DNA of 64,000 nt from Peribolospora baueri (GCA_029717555.1 JAMDHS010000001.1:434001-498000), one strand, 5' to 3'; positions 1 to 11,469 are shown, counted from the stretch's first letter. Numbers and translations: made by a program. Notes: generated from the sequence alone by a model not told the origin.

Positions 1-465
1 CAATGACAGCAAAGCAAATGACCAGAAGTGCCCACAGAGGAACTGGTGATTTCGTCTTTTTAAGTTCTTGCTGAGAGGGCTTGACCGGCGGACGGCCTGC
101 GCGGACGTTCTTTACGAACTGCGTGGGGAGGTAAGACCATTACGTGTAAGTGCGGTGCGAAACGCACGCGACAGAGGGAGAGGTCAGCCGTCGCACTGAA
201 GAAATGGTTGGCGACAAACGAAGCAAAAGCGAGGAAGAGGTTTCCCAATGACGGAGATGCGAAAAAGTCGTCCCGCTCAGCCAGCCAACTCACCTTCTCG
301 TTCTTCCTTCGAATATCAGCTCCGGTCGGCTGGTGGCCAGGTTACGTCGTTCGGTCGGGAAAGAAAGACGATACGAGCAGAGAAGACCAGCACGTCAACC
401 ATTAACTCTCGCATTCAAGTGAGAGTGTCGAGTTTCATGGAGAGGCATCCTTTATATCTTACCAT
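1..465 (-). CDS. RAMP4/SERP1 (YSY6)-family ER membrane protein, partial
   Basis: Small tail-anchored ER protein linked in the known family to the Sec61 translocon and ER stress. The product emerges only after splicing: exons complement(<1..118, 294..329, 463..465). The joined reading gives a short basic N-terminus with RRKNEKFVKN, then a Gly/Pro linker (RAGRPPVKP) and the start of a hydrophobic segment (SPVPLWALLVICFAVI) that runs off the left edge. This matches the family layout of a charged N-terminus, a glycine-containing linker and a C-terminal TM helix. Donors are GTGAGT at 293 and GTAAGA at 462. The start is the weakest part: exon 1 would be just the ATG, with the intron beginning straight after it. 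The last few residues lie outside the window. The downstream neighbour on the same strand is the ATP synthase gamma gene, about 300 bases upstream of this start. Confidence 0.68.
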
Positions 466-759
466 GTTGATGGGGAGGGCAACGAAAATGAAAAGGGGAC
501 CGAATTGTGAGTTCTTCCTGTGCAACATTCTGAGCCACGTCTAGCCACGCTGGCATGTGCGGGGAGGCACGTGACGGCGCTCAGAGGGGGAATGTCAGTC
601 TTAACAACCATCTCGTTCGAAATATGAATCGGCTCATTCGACATATCGGCGAGTGGCAGTAGCAGTTTGTCTCATTCCTCAACTTCGATACATCTACGGT
701 GTGAACGAGAGCTCGCACAAAGAAAAGGGAATGTGGATGGGAAAGAGTAGCTCTACATT

Positions 760-2438
760 TCAGAGGGCGGAGGCACCTGGAGATTTTGGAAAAGGGTGTA
801 GAAACGAGCTTATCAATAACAAGGCGAAACGGGCACGCATGCTGTCGACTCGAGCACTCACCAGTGATAATGTCGACAAGCCTGGAAGATGACGGGACAA
901 AAGTGGGCGTGAGCAAATGGCAAACGAACTTCGCACAGACCCGTAGCAGTGGAGGAAATGACCCACTCAGCCGTGATGGTAGCCTGGCGACCACGGTTGT
1001 ACTGCATCTGAAGGGAGACAATCATGTCACCGGCGTTCTTAGAGGCGTTGTCCATGGCGTTACGCCTGCACGCGGTTGGTAAAGAACGAGTGTGAGTAAT
1101 GAGCCAGGTACGACTGGAATCACGTCCTCAAACACGTAGACCACCAGACTCGACTCACTTGGCGTTGATCTCGGCAGCGTGACCCTCGGCGAGGGCGGCG
1201 TAGATGGCGTTGGCAAGCGAGAACTCGACGAGGTCACGAGTGACGTCGTCCTCCTGCTCGTAAGCCTTGAAGTTGGCTGAAATTGAGAGAACGCCAAAAT
1301 AAAGAAAGGAGTCTGCGTAAGCAAGAGCACGTGGGTTTTACTGACCGAGTCTCAACGTCCAGCAACTCACGGGCGTTCCGGAGCGCCTCCTCATTGAAAG
1401 CCTCCAGCTTGGCAGGCTCGTACGACAGGGCAGACACGAATCGGTTGTAGATGATTTGAACCTGGGTTAAGAATAACATCCAAGACAAGCAGAGGTTTGA
1501 GTGGATGGTCAAGGAGCCTCAGAGAAATGACAACGCACGTTGTCATACTCGACGCCGCTCTTGACGATGGTGTCGGCGATGGCACAGGCGTCAGCAAAGG
1601 TGGGCACGTCCTTGCCGAGCTGATTGAAGGACATGGCGATCTGCTGCGGCGCGGCACGGGCGAGCTGGGCCTTGCTCTTCTCGCCAAGCACGATGACCTT
1701 GGGAGCTTCCTTGCTGTCCTTGCCGCTAGCCTTCACGAGTTCAGCCTTGTAGGCCTTGGTCACAGAGGAGTGGATACCACCGCAAAGACCCTTGTCGGAG
1801 GAAACGACGACGTAGAGAATGCGGCCGCCCTCGGAAGCGACAGCTTCTGCGTTCTTGAAGACCTCTGCATTGGTCGGGCAGGAAGGCGTGCGAGGCCAAA
1901 GAGCTCGGTGTTAGCGATGTCCGATGACGGTTCCGTGTGATCGAGACCGAAGATGTCGGATCGACGAGGAGAGATGATTTGCTCCTCACCTGAGTTGGAA
2001 ACGCCGTACACCTTAGCGGCCTGCATGGCGCGCTGGGCCTTGTTGAGCTTCGTGGACGCAATCATCTTCATGGACTGTGAGAGGAGGATTCGCATAGGAG
2101 AGACGGTGTCAACGTGCGTTCGACCGTGGCTGGCATCCGATCGCCTCCACGTCGACGTTGACGGCGTCATGAAGCACCGCTCTCGCCTGTCCCATCTCTC
2201 AGTGCGCTTATAATGCACCACCCATGTGCTTGTCATGTGGAGACTTTTCGCCGGACAACGTTGTGCTCACCTTGGTGATCTTCTCGATGTTCCGGACCGA
2301 CTTGACTCGAGTCTCAAGCTCGCGGAGAGTGGCCATGTTACGGACGGCGCTGCCGGCGGCGGAGACGGCCGAGGGAGCGGCGAACGTGGAGGCAGCGGCG
2401 GCCACGGAGGGCCTGACGGCGCGGGAGATGACAGACAT
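760..2438 (-). CDS. ATP3: Mitochondrial F1-ATP synthase gamma subunit
   Basis: Central rotor stalk of the F1F0 ATP synthase in the mitochondrial matrix. Exons complement(760..776, 862..881, 967..1065, 1159..1276, 1371..1461, 1539..1864, 1990..2074, 2271..2438) give about 307 residues, normal for the family. The first ~35 residues are Ala/Ser/Arg-rich without acids, a typical mitochondrial presequence. The mature start [21 protein letters not shown], the segment [30 protein letters not shown] and the C-terminal helix ending ELVDIITGASAL are family hallmarks. All seven introns were placed by GT-AG signals plus phase. The last two exons are only 20 and 17 nt long, so automated callers may truncate the C-terminus. 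The gene is divergent from eIF2-beta across a 340-bp gap. Confidence 0.96.
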
Positions 2439-2778
2439 GACTGCCAGGACGGGTGTAAGGGTGAAAGAGCGATGAAGAGAGGAGAGAGATGCGCTCTACC
2501 GACGACGGCCGCGAAGGTCGGTTTCGCCGGATCGCTTCGGGCAGGCCCTCGGCGGTGGGCGTGCGGACGCGTGCACGAGGTGAATGACCGCACGCGTGCG
2601 GACGAGCCCTTCCGCTGCCCACGGTCTGGCCAAGTCACGCCGATCATCCATCCGTCCGTTCATACCTTCGAGGCATTCACCGTTTCACGACAAACGACCA
2701 ACATATTCACAGCTTTTGGTCGGCGTTCCCTTTCCTACCCTTTGTTCCCAAACCTATCAACGGCAACATCCCTCGAAC
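2439..2778. promoter_or_regulatory. Divergent promoter region, ATP3 / eIF2-beta
   Basis: This 340-bp gap separates the two start codons. A CT-rich and CCAAC-containing stretch (about 2690-2775) precedes the eIF2-beta ATG, whose context is AACATGT. No TATA box is evident, and no further gene is seen here. Confidence 0.5.
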
Positions 2779-4172
2779 ATGTCTGCGGATCCTACCGCCG
2801 TGGAGCCCGCCGTGCAGGAAGATGAGCCTTTTTTCGACCCGACGTTGAAAAAGAAGAAGAAGTCGAAGAAGTCGGTTGCCTTTGACGATCTCGATGGTGG
2901 CGGAAAGCCGGGCGAGGAAGCCGGAGAGTCTGCGACGCCCGAGGCAGAGGGAGGGGAGGCCAAGCCGGCGGATGAGGACGCGGATAACTTGTTCGGAGAC
3001 CTGAAGAAGAAAAAGAAGAAGAAGGCCATCCCAATGGATCTCGTGAGTTGTGACTTTGGCCTGCGCACCGCGTCGTAGTCGCCACTCATGCTCTATTCCT
3101 TTACGTGTTCCTTTGCTTTGGTGTTCCTCTCTCCCGTGAACCCAGGGGGATGAGTCGTCTGCCCATGTGCCTGCGGGCGACGCCGAGTCAGGAGATCTCG
3201 ACTTTTCGGATCTTAAGAAAAAGAAGAAGAAGTCGTCTAAAAAAGCTGCCTTCGACCTCGAGGCGTTCGAGCGTGAGCTGGAGGAGTCGGGTGGCGCCGA
3301 CGGGGAGGCGAAGGCCGAGGGTGATGTCGAAGAGGATCCGTTTGGAAGCGGTGCGGGTGATGAAGACGATAAGGCGGGCGAGCAGGAACAGGCTTGGCTC
3401 GGTTCTGACAGGGACTACCATTACGAAGAGGTGAGTAAGGATGACGACACTCTTTCCTCGGGCCTCTCCCCGCACGTAATTTTGATCGCTCGATGGGTTA
3501 TTCCCCTGAACAGCTGCTCGGCCGAGTGTTTGCCACCCTGCGCCAACTTAACCCTTCTCTCGCGACGGCCGACTCGAAGAAGCGGTACACCATCGTTCCG
3601 CCCAACGTGCAGCGCGAAGGCAACAAGAAGACGATGTTTGCGAACGTGACGGACATTTGCAAGCGCATGCACCGTCAGCCGGAGCACGTCATCCAGTTCC
3701 TCTTTGCCGAACTTGGTACGAGCGGCTCGATCGACGGAGCTCAGAGGCTAGTCATCAAGGGGCGTTTCCAGCAGAAGCAGATTGAAAATGTGTTGCGACG
3801 ATACATCGGTGAGTGGCTCGCAAGGAGTCCTGAGGGTTTTTGTTTTCTGACGGATCGCTAACTCGGTCCCGCTTCTTCGCCCCACTCGTGTCTTGCGCCA
3901 GTCGAATACGTGACGTGCAAGACGTGCAAGTCGCCCGAAACGATGCTCACGAAGGACAACCGAATTTGGATGATGACGTGCGAGCGGTGCGGCTCCACGC
4001 GCTCCGTCAGCGCCATCAAGACCGGTTTCCAGGCGCAGACGGTGAGTAGTCGACGGCGGCGTTGTTTGTCGAAAAGAGGCAGTGTGGACGTTCTTGTTCT
4101 GACTCGATCATGTCTCCACTGCCGTTTGTCTACTACGATCAGACGAGGCGTTCTCTCGCCCGGACAGGGTGA
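2779..4172 (+). CDS. SUI3: Translation initiation factor eIF2, beta subunit
   Basis: Beta subunit of the eIF2 heterotrimer that brings initiator Met-tRNA to the 40S ribosome. Exons 2779..3042, 3146..3430, 3514..3808, 3902..4041, 4143..4172 give about 337 residues. The N-terminal half carries three lysine blocks (near residues 24-29, 77-83 and 108-114), the known contact sites for eIF5 and eIF2B-epsilon, set in acidic low-complexity sequence. The second half is the conserved core ([45 protein letters not shown]). It ends in a C2-C2 zinc finger ([10 protein letters not shown] ... [11 protein letters not shown]). The last exon supplies only nine residues ([10 protein letters not shown] region) and is inferred from splice signals. 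Start chosen by the conserved acidic N-terminus. Confidence 0.96.
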
Positions 4173-4399
4173 GGGTGATCATCGCCTGCTCTGGGATACG
4201 GTGGCACTCGCACACGTCCGTCTTGACCACTCTCTGGTCTGCCCTGTGCCATCCCTGGCGGGCATGGCATATGTATACACGTCGGACATGCACCGTGTGG
4301 CAACCTATATATACATATATGTGTCTGACAGGCCAGAAGAAAACAGGGCGGTTGATGACCCAGATAGGCGCTCTGGTCTGCAACCTGTGTTGGCGATGT

Positions 4400-4435
<36 letters not shown>

Positions 4436-5011
4436 TTCACGTGCAGCGTCGTCGGGGTCGGTGATGACGACGTCAGTGAGCTTCCGTCGGGAGAAACGAC
4501 GAGGACCGGGGAGGAGATGGGAAGAAGGCGAGGCGAGGTGACTGACGTACGCCACCAACGAGGGGTGGGTAGTGGAGGAACTGTGTTTGTCGGTTCAGAA
4601 GAGAGGAGAGGAAAGAGGAGGTGAAATATGCGTGCTTCGTCTCAAGTACACAAGTACACGATTGGGAGAGCTAATGAACAGCACACGTATGCGCGCACAC
4701 ACATAAACAAACGCACTTAGAGGAGAGGAGGAGAGCATAGGAGGAGGAGAGGATGGGAGAGGAGGGGGAGAGGGGGAGAGGGGGAGAGGAGGAGAGAAGG
4801 AGCAAGAAACCGGAGAAAAGAACAGGAAGGAGAAGGAGAAGCGAGCGATCGTGCAGTCGTGATCTAGTGATCCACCAAAGCCTGGCCGGGGACCCGCGCG
4901 GGGCTAAGGGGACAGCGCGGGACGGGACGGGCAGGTAGATGCTCGTTGACGGACCGGGTTGCGAGCATCTTGCTTGAGACCAAGTCACGTCGTGCGACGC
5001 GGCGCTTCACT
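4173..5011. other. Intergenic region with homopolymer and purine repeats
   Basis: No gene is supported here. The stretch holds an alternating TATATACATATATG motif near 4305-4320, a 32-base poly-T tract at 4402-4433, and a (GGAGAG)n purine tract around 4725-4800. Frames through these tracts are low-complexity and differ in every phase. Confidence 0.6.
4402..4433 (+). repeat. Poly-T tract (32 T)
   Basis: An uninterrupted run of 32 T lies 230 bases downstream of the eIF2-beta stop. Read on the minus strand it is a poly-A tail-like run, but no target-site duplication or parent sequence could be identified, so a retroposition origin is only a possibility. Confidence 0.85.
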
Positions 5012-5251
5012 TCAGTTCTTCCAGGGGTGGCCTGTATGTGATCCAGGTAGAGAGAGAAAAAAGCGTAAGAACCCTGGGCCGAGAGAGACAGAGGGAAGGA
5101 GAGAAAGAAAGAAAGAAAGAGACACACCGGGGGGGTAGTCGGTCTTGGGCTCAGAGTTCTGGGGGTTAGGCACAGCCGCGACAAACGTGGCGGGCACCAC
5201 CGTGACGGCGGCGAGGACGGTGGCGATGAAGAGAGTCAGGGAGAGCTTCAT
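5012..5251 (-). CDS. Small secreted peptide precursor 1 (47 aa), unknown family
   Basis: Coding exons complement(5012..5031, 5128..5251). The 47-residue precursor begins MKLSLTLFIATVLAAVTVVP, a clear signal peptide, with a likely cleavage just before VPNPQ. The short mature part contains EPKTD and ends HPWKN. The 96-nt intron keeps frame and lacks stops, so retention is possible, but the neighbouring paralogue (6396-6642) has a phase-1 intron at the matching Gly codon, which supports splicing. A second intron (5264-5446) appears to interrupt the 5' leader, again as in the paralogue. No cysteine, no CaaX box and no dibasic repeat units are present, so it is not a standard basidiomycete lipopeptide pheromone or a repeat-type precursor. 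Function unknown; signal or effector peptide is only a guess. Confidence 0.62.
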   Translation of the reverse strand: MKLSLTLFIATVLAAVTVVPATFVAAVPNPQNSEPKTDYPPGVSLSFFLSLLPSVSLGPGFLRFFLSLPGSHTGHPWKN

Positions 5252-5528
5252 GACAGGACGGCGCTACGTGGTTGGGTTTGGGTACTTGACGAGACGAGGG
5301 AAGGGAAGGGGAAGAAAAGAAAAGGAAAAGGAAGGAAGGATGAAGATGGACGTGAGGAGGATGGATGGGATGAGCTTGGCACTCGGCGATGGCAGCAGGC
5401 ACCAGACAAACACGAAGGAAGACGAGAGACGGCGGCGGCAACTCACGAGGGGGTTCGTTCTGGGAAGTCGTGGATGGAACGAGGGGTCAAGAAAGAAAAG
5501 GGGAAGGGGAGGGAGGCAGGCAGACAAG

Positions 5529-5537
5529 GTATATATC
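5529..5537 (-). promoter_or_regulatory. TATA-like box upstream of secreted peptide 1
   Basis: The minus strand reads GATATATAC here, about 85 bases upstream of the inferred leader-intron donor at 5446. Spacing fits a core promoter for the 5012-5251 gene. Position-based inference only. Confidence 0.35.
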
Positions 5538-6045
5538 GGTCTACGTGTTATCTAGCCCCAGCCAGTGAAGCCTATGGTCGCCTGTCTCGCCCCCGCGGCC
5601 CCAGTTTTAGGTCGGTACAAGCCACTTCACTTCGACTCGAATCGAATGGGACGTGAGCCTTGTGTCGAAAGCCGATCGCATTCGGAGGGACGCCAAGTCA
5701 AGACGTGTGCCGCAGCCATCCCTTGCCGGGGAGGCGAGCAAGAAGAAGGCAACGATTAGAGAGGGGTAAAAGGAACCGTTTAAACGCTAGCCCAGACAGA
5801 TAAGCAGCGGCCGGGCCGATGGACATACAGACAAGACAGTACCACGCGTGACGGAAAGATAAGAGGAAAAGAGAAAAGGTAAAGGGTGCGTCGTCCGTTC
5901 GTTCGAAAATAGTCGCACGCATCGGGCATCGTGCCGTGGTCGGCGGGCCTACATGCTTAGTTACGTCGGCGCCGGCCTTTCTTCCCACCCCGCCTTGCTG
6001 CCTCCGTCGATCAAGTGACCATGCCGGCCGGCGGGCAGGCACGGC

Positions 6046-6071
6046 GTAGTGTAGTGTAGTGTAGTGTAGTG
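6046..6071. repeat. (GTAGT)n microsatellite
   Basis: About five consecutive GTAGT units followed by a GTGGT variant. Confidence 0.9.
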
Positions 6072-6395
6072 TGGTGCCACGTCCCTTTTCAATCATACCA
6101 CCCCGTCGCCGATCGTTATCGCAGACAAAGCAGGACAGGCGACTGTGAAAAGCCTCTGTACGGATATCCCGGTGTTGGAACGTGGTTAATATACAGTACA
6201 AGGCAGTGAAAGGCCCGGCCGACCTATCCATCCGCACCATGGACGTAGCAGCGAGCGATGGGAGACCGAGGGAAGAGGGAAAGCGAAGGAAAAGAGAGGC
6301 GAGCGCGGCAGGCGAGCAAGCTCGTGGACGGGCTCAGTGGCGCGGGCGACGGAAGAAAAGGGGAGGTGCCGCCCACGCACGGTGGGCTGCTCGGC

Positions 6396-6642
6396 TCACT
6401 TCCAGCTCGGGCCTGGGGGGGAGAGAGGGAGACAGAGGCATGGAGTCAGATGGCGGCGGAGGACGGCAGGCAGGGCAGGGATAGGAGGCGAGGGGAGGAG
6501 GGACGTCGACGAAGAGACGCGCATACGCACCATCGATGAAGTCCTGCTTGGGCTCGTCGGGCGTCGGGACAGCAGACGCGACAGGCACGGCGGCGAGGGC
6601 GGCGAAGACGGCGAGAAGGATAGCGGCGACCTGGAACTTCAT
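6396..6642 (-). CDS. Small secreted peptide precursor 2 (42 aa), paralogue of precursor 1
   Basis: Coding exons complement(6396..6412, 6531..6642) give 42 residues: signal peptide MKFQVAAILLAVFAALAAVP, a short mature part with VPTPDEPKQDF, and the end GPSWK. Compared with the peptide encoded at 5012-5251, the shared pattern is VPxP, then EPKxD(Y/F), then G..(P)xWK near the stop. The coding intron (6413-6530, 118 nt) splits the same Gly codon in the same phase as in precursor 1. A leader intron (about 6651-6848) sits just upstream of the ATG, as in precursor 1. The conserved intron positions and C-terminus mark the two as tandem duplicates. Unspliced, this frame would run into unrelated Pro/Ser sequence, so splicing is well supported here. 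Function unknown. Confidence 0.66.
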
Positions 6643-6848
6643 GGCTGCGACTGTGGGGTTAGCCGATGTAGGCGTTCTTCGATGGCGACGGGGGACGAGA
6701 GGGAGGGGAGACGGAGGGGACGAAGGAAGACAGGGGAGGTCACGGGGAAAAAGGGACAGGGACGGTAGTCGTGTCAGTGAGCGAGACTAGCTACGGCTGA
6801 TGGACGCGGGATCTGAAAGCGCTAGGCCGGGGTAGCGTAGGCACTCAC

Positions 6849-8906
6849 GGGGACGAGGGGCGCGGTGGAGCAAAGGGGGGCGAGGAAGGAGCGGAGGAGG
6901 AGGTTCTACGAGGAAGAGGTGGTGTGGGGCACAAAAGGACGAGGGCGGTGGGGTGGGCCGAGTTTATGTAGTTACAGCGGTTAAGCAGGTCCTAGCCTGC
7001 TAAGAGCAAACCGAGAGGCGCCGCCGACGCTGGGGACCGCCGACGTGGGTGAAAAGGGACGGAGGATGAGGGCCAACGAGCAGGGCCGGCTGACCGCACG
7101 TTGGCACGAGCACAGTGGGGACGGGACGGGAGGAGAAGGGACGGAGGGACGGAGGGGTGGAAGGGAAAGAAAGGAAGCAGAAAAAAGGGCAGTCAGGCGT
7201 TCGTCGCCTGTTGCTGTTGTTGTTGCTGTTGCTGTCGCTGTCGCTGCCGTTGTCCCCACCATCACCAACCCCATCCCAGCCCGCGCCCCTGCAGTGTGTG
7301 CAGCAGCTGTGCAGGCAGGTGGACACACACAGGACGGGAGCGGGAGAGGATCGAGAGAGAGAGAGAGAGAGGAAAAAAAAAAGAGGCGGATGAGTTTCCT
7401 GGTCGTCACGTTCCTTTCCATCCTTTCCATCCATCCGCCTCGGTCGCCAGCCAGGCTGCGCACGGAAAGCCTCAAGCAGAGCATCAAAGGAAGAAAAAAA
7501 AGAAAGAAAAAAAAATAAAGACGGCGTATGTGGCGTGGCGCGTTGCCCGGCCCGGCCCGGCGTGCGGCTAATTGCCTGCCTCTAAGCTCACTGCACTCAC
7601 TGCCGCTTTTCACCAGGTCCGACCTCGGCCCTCTTTAAGCCCCCGTCGCGACGGCGTCAAACGGGTTCAGAAGACGGGCGGGCCAAGCCAGGCCAGGCCA
7701 GGCCAGGCCCAAGCAATCTTCTCTCCCTCTCGCCAGCATTCTCACTCTCCTACTTCTCTTACGTCGCCCCTCTACTCATCACTCTACGCTGTCCCGCACG
7801 CCGCCCCGACTGCTTGTTCCTTTCACAACGGCGGTGGAGGGCTGGCAGAACGGAATGAACGCCGCGCACGAACGGGGAACGGCGACGCCGGCAAAAGTCA
7901 TAAAAGGATAAATGGGGCGGACGACGCCACGCAGCGGCAGGCACACCCGGTCTTCTCTTCTCTTCTCTTCTCTTCTCTTCTCTTCTTCTGTCCTAACGCC
8001 GTCCGTCATTTTCAAAAGGAAACGAACGGTAGACGCGCCGCCGAGCCCGTTCTCCGTGTGACCGGTGACTGACTTCTTGACGTCGTGCGCCGTGCATGCG
8101 TCCGAAGGAGGAGCAAGGGTTATCCAGACACCTTACAGGTCAAAAAGAGAGAGAGAGAGAGAGGAAGGAGGGCAGAGGAGAAAAGCGAACGAACGCATCC
8201 ATTCATCCGTCCATCACGTCCAGCCGTTTACGTCGGCGAGTGCATCTTGTGTCTCTCACGTGTAATAAGGATGTACGATAGGAAGACCGCTCGTTCGATG
8301 GGTGGTGGACAGATGGGACGTGCAGGACGCAGGGCAGCCATACCCACCAGGTAGGTACGCGACCGACCCCACAAGTCTCACTTCACTCGCCGAGCGCAGA
8401 GCGGACCGGAAAGACGGGACGGGACGCGGGACCTTTGACTCCAACTCTTTTTTCTCTCGAGATGACGATCAATCAATCCAATCAATCGATGGCCGATGGC
8501 CGATCTCGATTCCTTTCCGATCCCGCCGTCGATCCCCCCCACTTACGTCCACAATCCCACGAGACACCGTCAGACAGACAGACAGACAGATAGATCGATG
8601 GTTTCGCAACCGCAGCTGAACGTCCACCGTTCTCTACAACAATGCTCACAATCGCCCGGAGGACTAAAACGAGGTCGATGCGGTCCTTAATAAAACGAAA
8701 AAGGGGATAAAGCGAGCGGAAGGGGAGACTATTGATACTGTTGCTGTCGATGCTACTACAAGTACAGTGTACGACCAAGGAAAACGCCACACAGCATTTT
8801 CCACCGGGTACGAAGAGGAAGGAAAGGGGGGGGGGATACGACGGACAGTCCCATCCCTATACCTGCCCGCCGCCGAGTTCAACTCCTAATAAAGCGCACA
8901 CAACCA
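6849..8906. other. 2-kb gene-poor stretch rich in simple repeats
   Basis: The upstream part should hold the promoter of secreted-peptide gene 2. The remainder contains purine/pyrimidine tracts, GGCCAGGCCAGG repeats (about 7683-7708), a TTCTC pentamer array (7951-7989), GAGAGA tracts (8147-8165) and ACAG units (about 8570-8590). Several ORFs open here but are low-complexity, differ between frames and match nothing I recognise. Confidence 0.55.
7951..7989. repeat. (TTCTC)n microsatellite
   Basis: About seven consecutive TCTTC/TTCTC units. Confidence 0.9.
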
Positions 8907-11469
8907 TCACACCACGCCATTGGCTGGCCTCGCCGCGTGACCGTTCACGCCATTCATCGCCCCCGCCGCAGGCGTCCCAGCAGACGGTCTAGATGCCGCC
9001 GCGTCCACGGCTCCTGACGAGTCCTGACGTGAACGTCCTCCTCCTCCTCCTCCTCCGCCACCGGCCCGCAACCATCCGGATTCGTCAAAAAAGTCCCAAA
9101 TTCGACCCGTCTTGTTCACGTCGATCCGAACCAGTTCTCGCGCCTGCCGCTTCGTCAGACGTCCCTCCCGCACAGCGTACTCGCGCAATATCGTCTCCTT
9201 GATCACCAAGTACGGCTGGGGCATGATCCGCAGAGTGCTGCACAGCGCAATCTCCGGCGCCGACAGCAGGTGGAGCGACGGGGCGGACCATAAGTTGAGC
9301 GGCGCTGGAGGCTTGCGACCCGTTCGCTTGTGCTCCTCGCCGTGCTTGCCCGCACCATTTGAACCCCGTGCGTCCCCCGATGGCGAGCCGCCCATCCCAC
9401 TGATCGACCCGCGGCCGTGGTGCCGCCCACCGGTGCCGGCGGTGCCGGTGCCGTACCCTGTCTCTCGTGGCCCGAGCGGCCGTAACGCAAGCTGAGCATC
9501 CATTGGAAGAGAGTGTGAGCCGATGACATCGACGACGTACGTGGTCGCTCCAAAACACAAAACACCCAATCCACTCACCCTCGCAGCCCTGTCTTTCTCA
9601 TACTTCTCCGCCTCCGCCAAGCTCGTGATCCCCAACCTGCGATAGTTCTGCAACTCGGCTGCCCGCCGCTTGAGGGCCTCCTCAAAAACGAGGCCGTTAA
9701 TAAAATCCTCGTGGTCTCGCGCCGTCTGCATCTGCGCAAAGTGTCGCACCCGGGCTACGAGCTCTCGTTCCTCCCTTGGTCGTTTGCGTTCCGCCGCTTG
9801 GTTCTGATCGTGAGTTTGATGAAAGAACTTGGTCAAACCAACGTTTACCAGTACGAAGGCCAGAGTGCAAAGCGTCACAACGACCCGGTCAACTCACCTT
9901 CTTAAAGTCCAACAACCCTCTCTCGAATAAGAACCTCTTTCGCCTCGCTCTTCGATCCAACCTGTCGTTGTACATCTCCAGCACCGTGCATTTGAGCTCC
10001 AAGTCCACCGGGTCCTCGTCCCAATCCGGCAGTCCGCCCGTCTCCCCGGATGAATCCCCATTTTCGGGCGCTGTGGAAAAGCTCTCCTTGTCTTTGCCCT
10101 TGGCAGACGCGGAGGCGGACATGGGTGGGCGGTTGCTCGTCGATGATGGCGCCGCTGAGATGGCTTGCGACTGGGCTTGCGACGACTCCGCAGCGTCCTC
10201 CCCCGCGATACCGTCCGTGTCGCCATCTTCTCCAGCAGCAGCACCAGCCACGACGCCGTCCATCTCGTCCGCCACCGCCCCTCCATCCGCCTGCCCATCC
10301 TCTCCGCGCTCCGCCTCCGCGTCCACGGCCCCAGGGCCCCAATATATCCCTTCACCGCCATATTTCCGGACCTTGCCAAATTCCATGTCCTTCACAAGCA
10401 TCTCTGCCTCGTTCTCGAACTCGTGCTCAAACTCCAGGCGGCCCGGCATGTAACCCTGGATGTCGGAGCGGTTGGTGGGAGCGGAGACGAGGGGCTTCGG
10501 CGTCGATGTCAACAATGCTGTAGAGACGAGACGAGAGGGTAAGTAGAACGAACAAAGTGTCAAAATGACAGCGAGGAGGCCAAGTCCATGCAGATGCGGT
10601 ACTCACATGATCGCTTGGCATTTAGACCCTCAATCCGCCGCTTCTTCCTCTGCTGGAATTCCTCCTTGTCGACGTCGGGCACGTACTCCATGTCCGGCAA
10701 CAGCTCCTCCACATTATCCGTCACGCCTTTCTCGACCTTGACCTCGCCACCTTTGGAAACGCTGCCTTCGCCGCCGATCACGCCAGCGTGAACATACACC
10801 TCCAAGTAGTGCTTCTCTACCTCCTCCTTCGTCCGGTTGCCGATGTGGTCGGCGATGTCCGCCCAGTTGCCAAGACCAAAGGTCTGACATCCGTCGATCA
10901 GCAAGAGCTCCCTAAGCACGATCGGAAAGAGGAGGAGAGTAGGTCAACATGGAAACATGTGCGAACAATGACGGCGAAATGTTGCACTCACTCATCCGCC
11001 CCCCAGTCAGATACAAAGATCGGATACGCGTGCTGTTCCTGAAAAGGGAAAGAAATGTGACATACGGATCAGTCATGTCCCTACATCCAACTGACGGAGA
11101 ACGACCCGAGCACAATAATCAGCCGCTCGCGGTCATCCCTTTCGTGGTACTCACCACAATCCTATAGTCATGCCACGGCTCGTGTTTTCCAGCCTTGGCA
11201 CCCATGCAGAAGCAAGAACCACAGAGGTCAAAGTCATCGCAGCCGCCTGCGCAGCGAACGCGCACGGTGTAAGTGATATCGGCGCCGCATGCGTCACAGT
11301 GGTACTGTATACCTGGTTCGGAGGCTGATAGCAAAGCAAAATGATGGAGGAGAAGGCGTGAGCAGACGTCATGGAGTGATAAGGAGATAAAAATGCAAAG
11401 AATTCAGAGTGACTCACCCGACTTATCGTCGGCCTTCGTGACCTGCGTCCTCCTGTGTGTGACCGTCAT
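8907..11469 (-). CDS. ADA2: Transcriptional adaptor Ada2 (SAGA complex)
   Basis: Adaptor that couples the Gcn5 acetyltransferase to SAGA/ADA complexes in the nucleus. Exons complement(8907..9491, 9579..9803, 9898..10517, 10607..10911, 10992..11038, 11155..11324, 11418..11469), about 667 residues. Domains in order: ZZ zinc finger (residues ~21-70, [10 protein letters not shown] ... [15 protein letters not shown]), SANT domain (~90-130, [19 protein letters not shown]), the Ada2 core motif ([15 protein letters not shown]), and a C-terminal SWIRM domain (~536-615, [19 protein letters not shown]). A nine-glycine run and an Ala/Gly tail follow SWIRM. Central inserts are acidic and Ala/Ser-rich. The ATG at 11469 is the first in frame before the ZZ finger. 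All introns keep phase. Confidence 0.95.

Larger units (their letters stand above)
5447..6395. other. Intergenic region between the two secreted-peptide genes
   Basis: It holds the probable promoter and leader of peptide gene 1 and the 3' flank of peptide gene 2. It also contains a GTAGT pentamer repeat at 6046-6071. No other coding potential is convincing. Confidence 0.5.

Noticed and set aside
5012-5251. Reading peptide gene 1 as one unspliced 79-residue ORF
   Set aside because: The insert is CT-rich with good donor and acceptor, and the paralogue requires an intron at the same codon.
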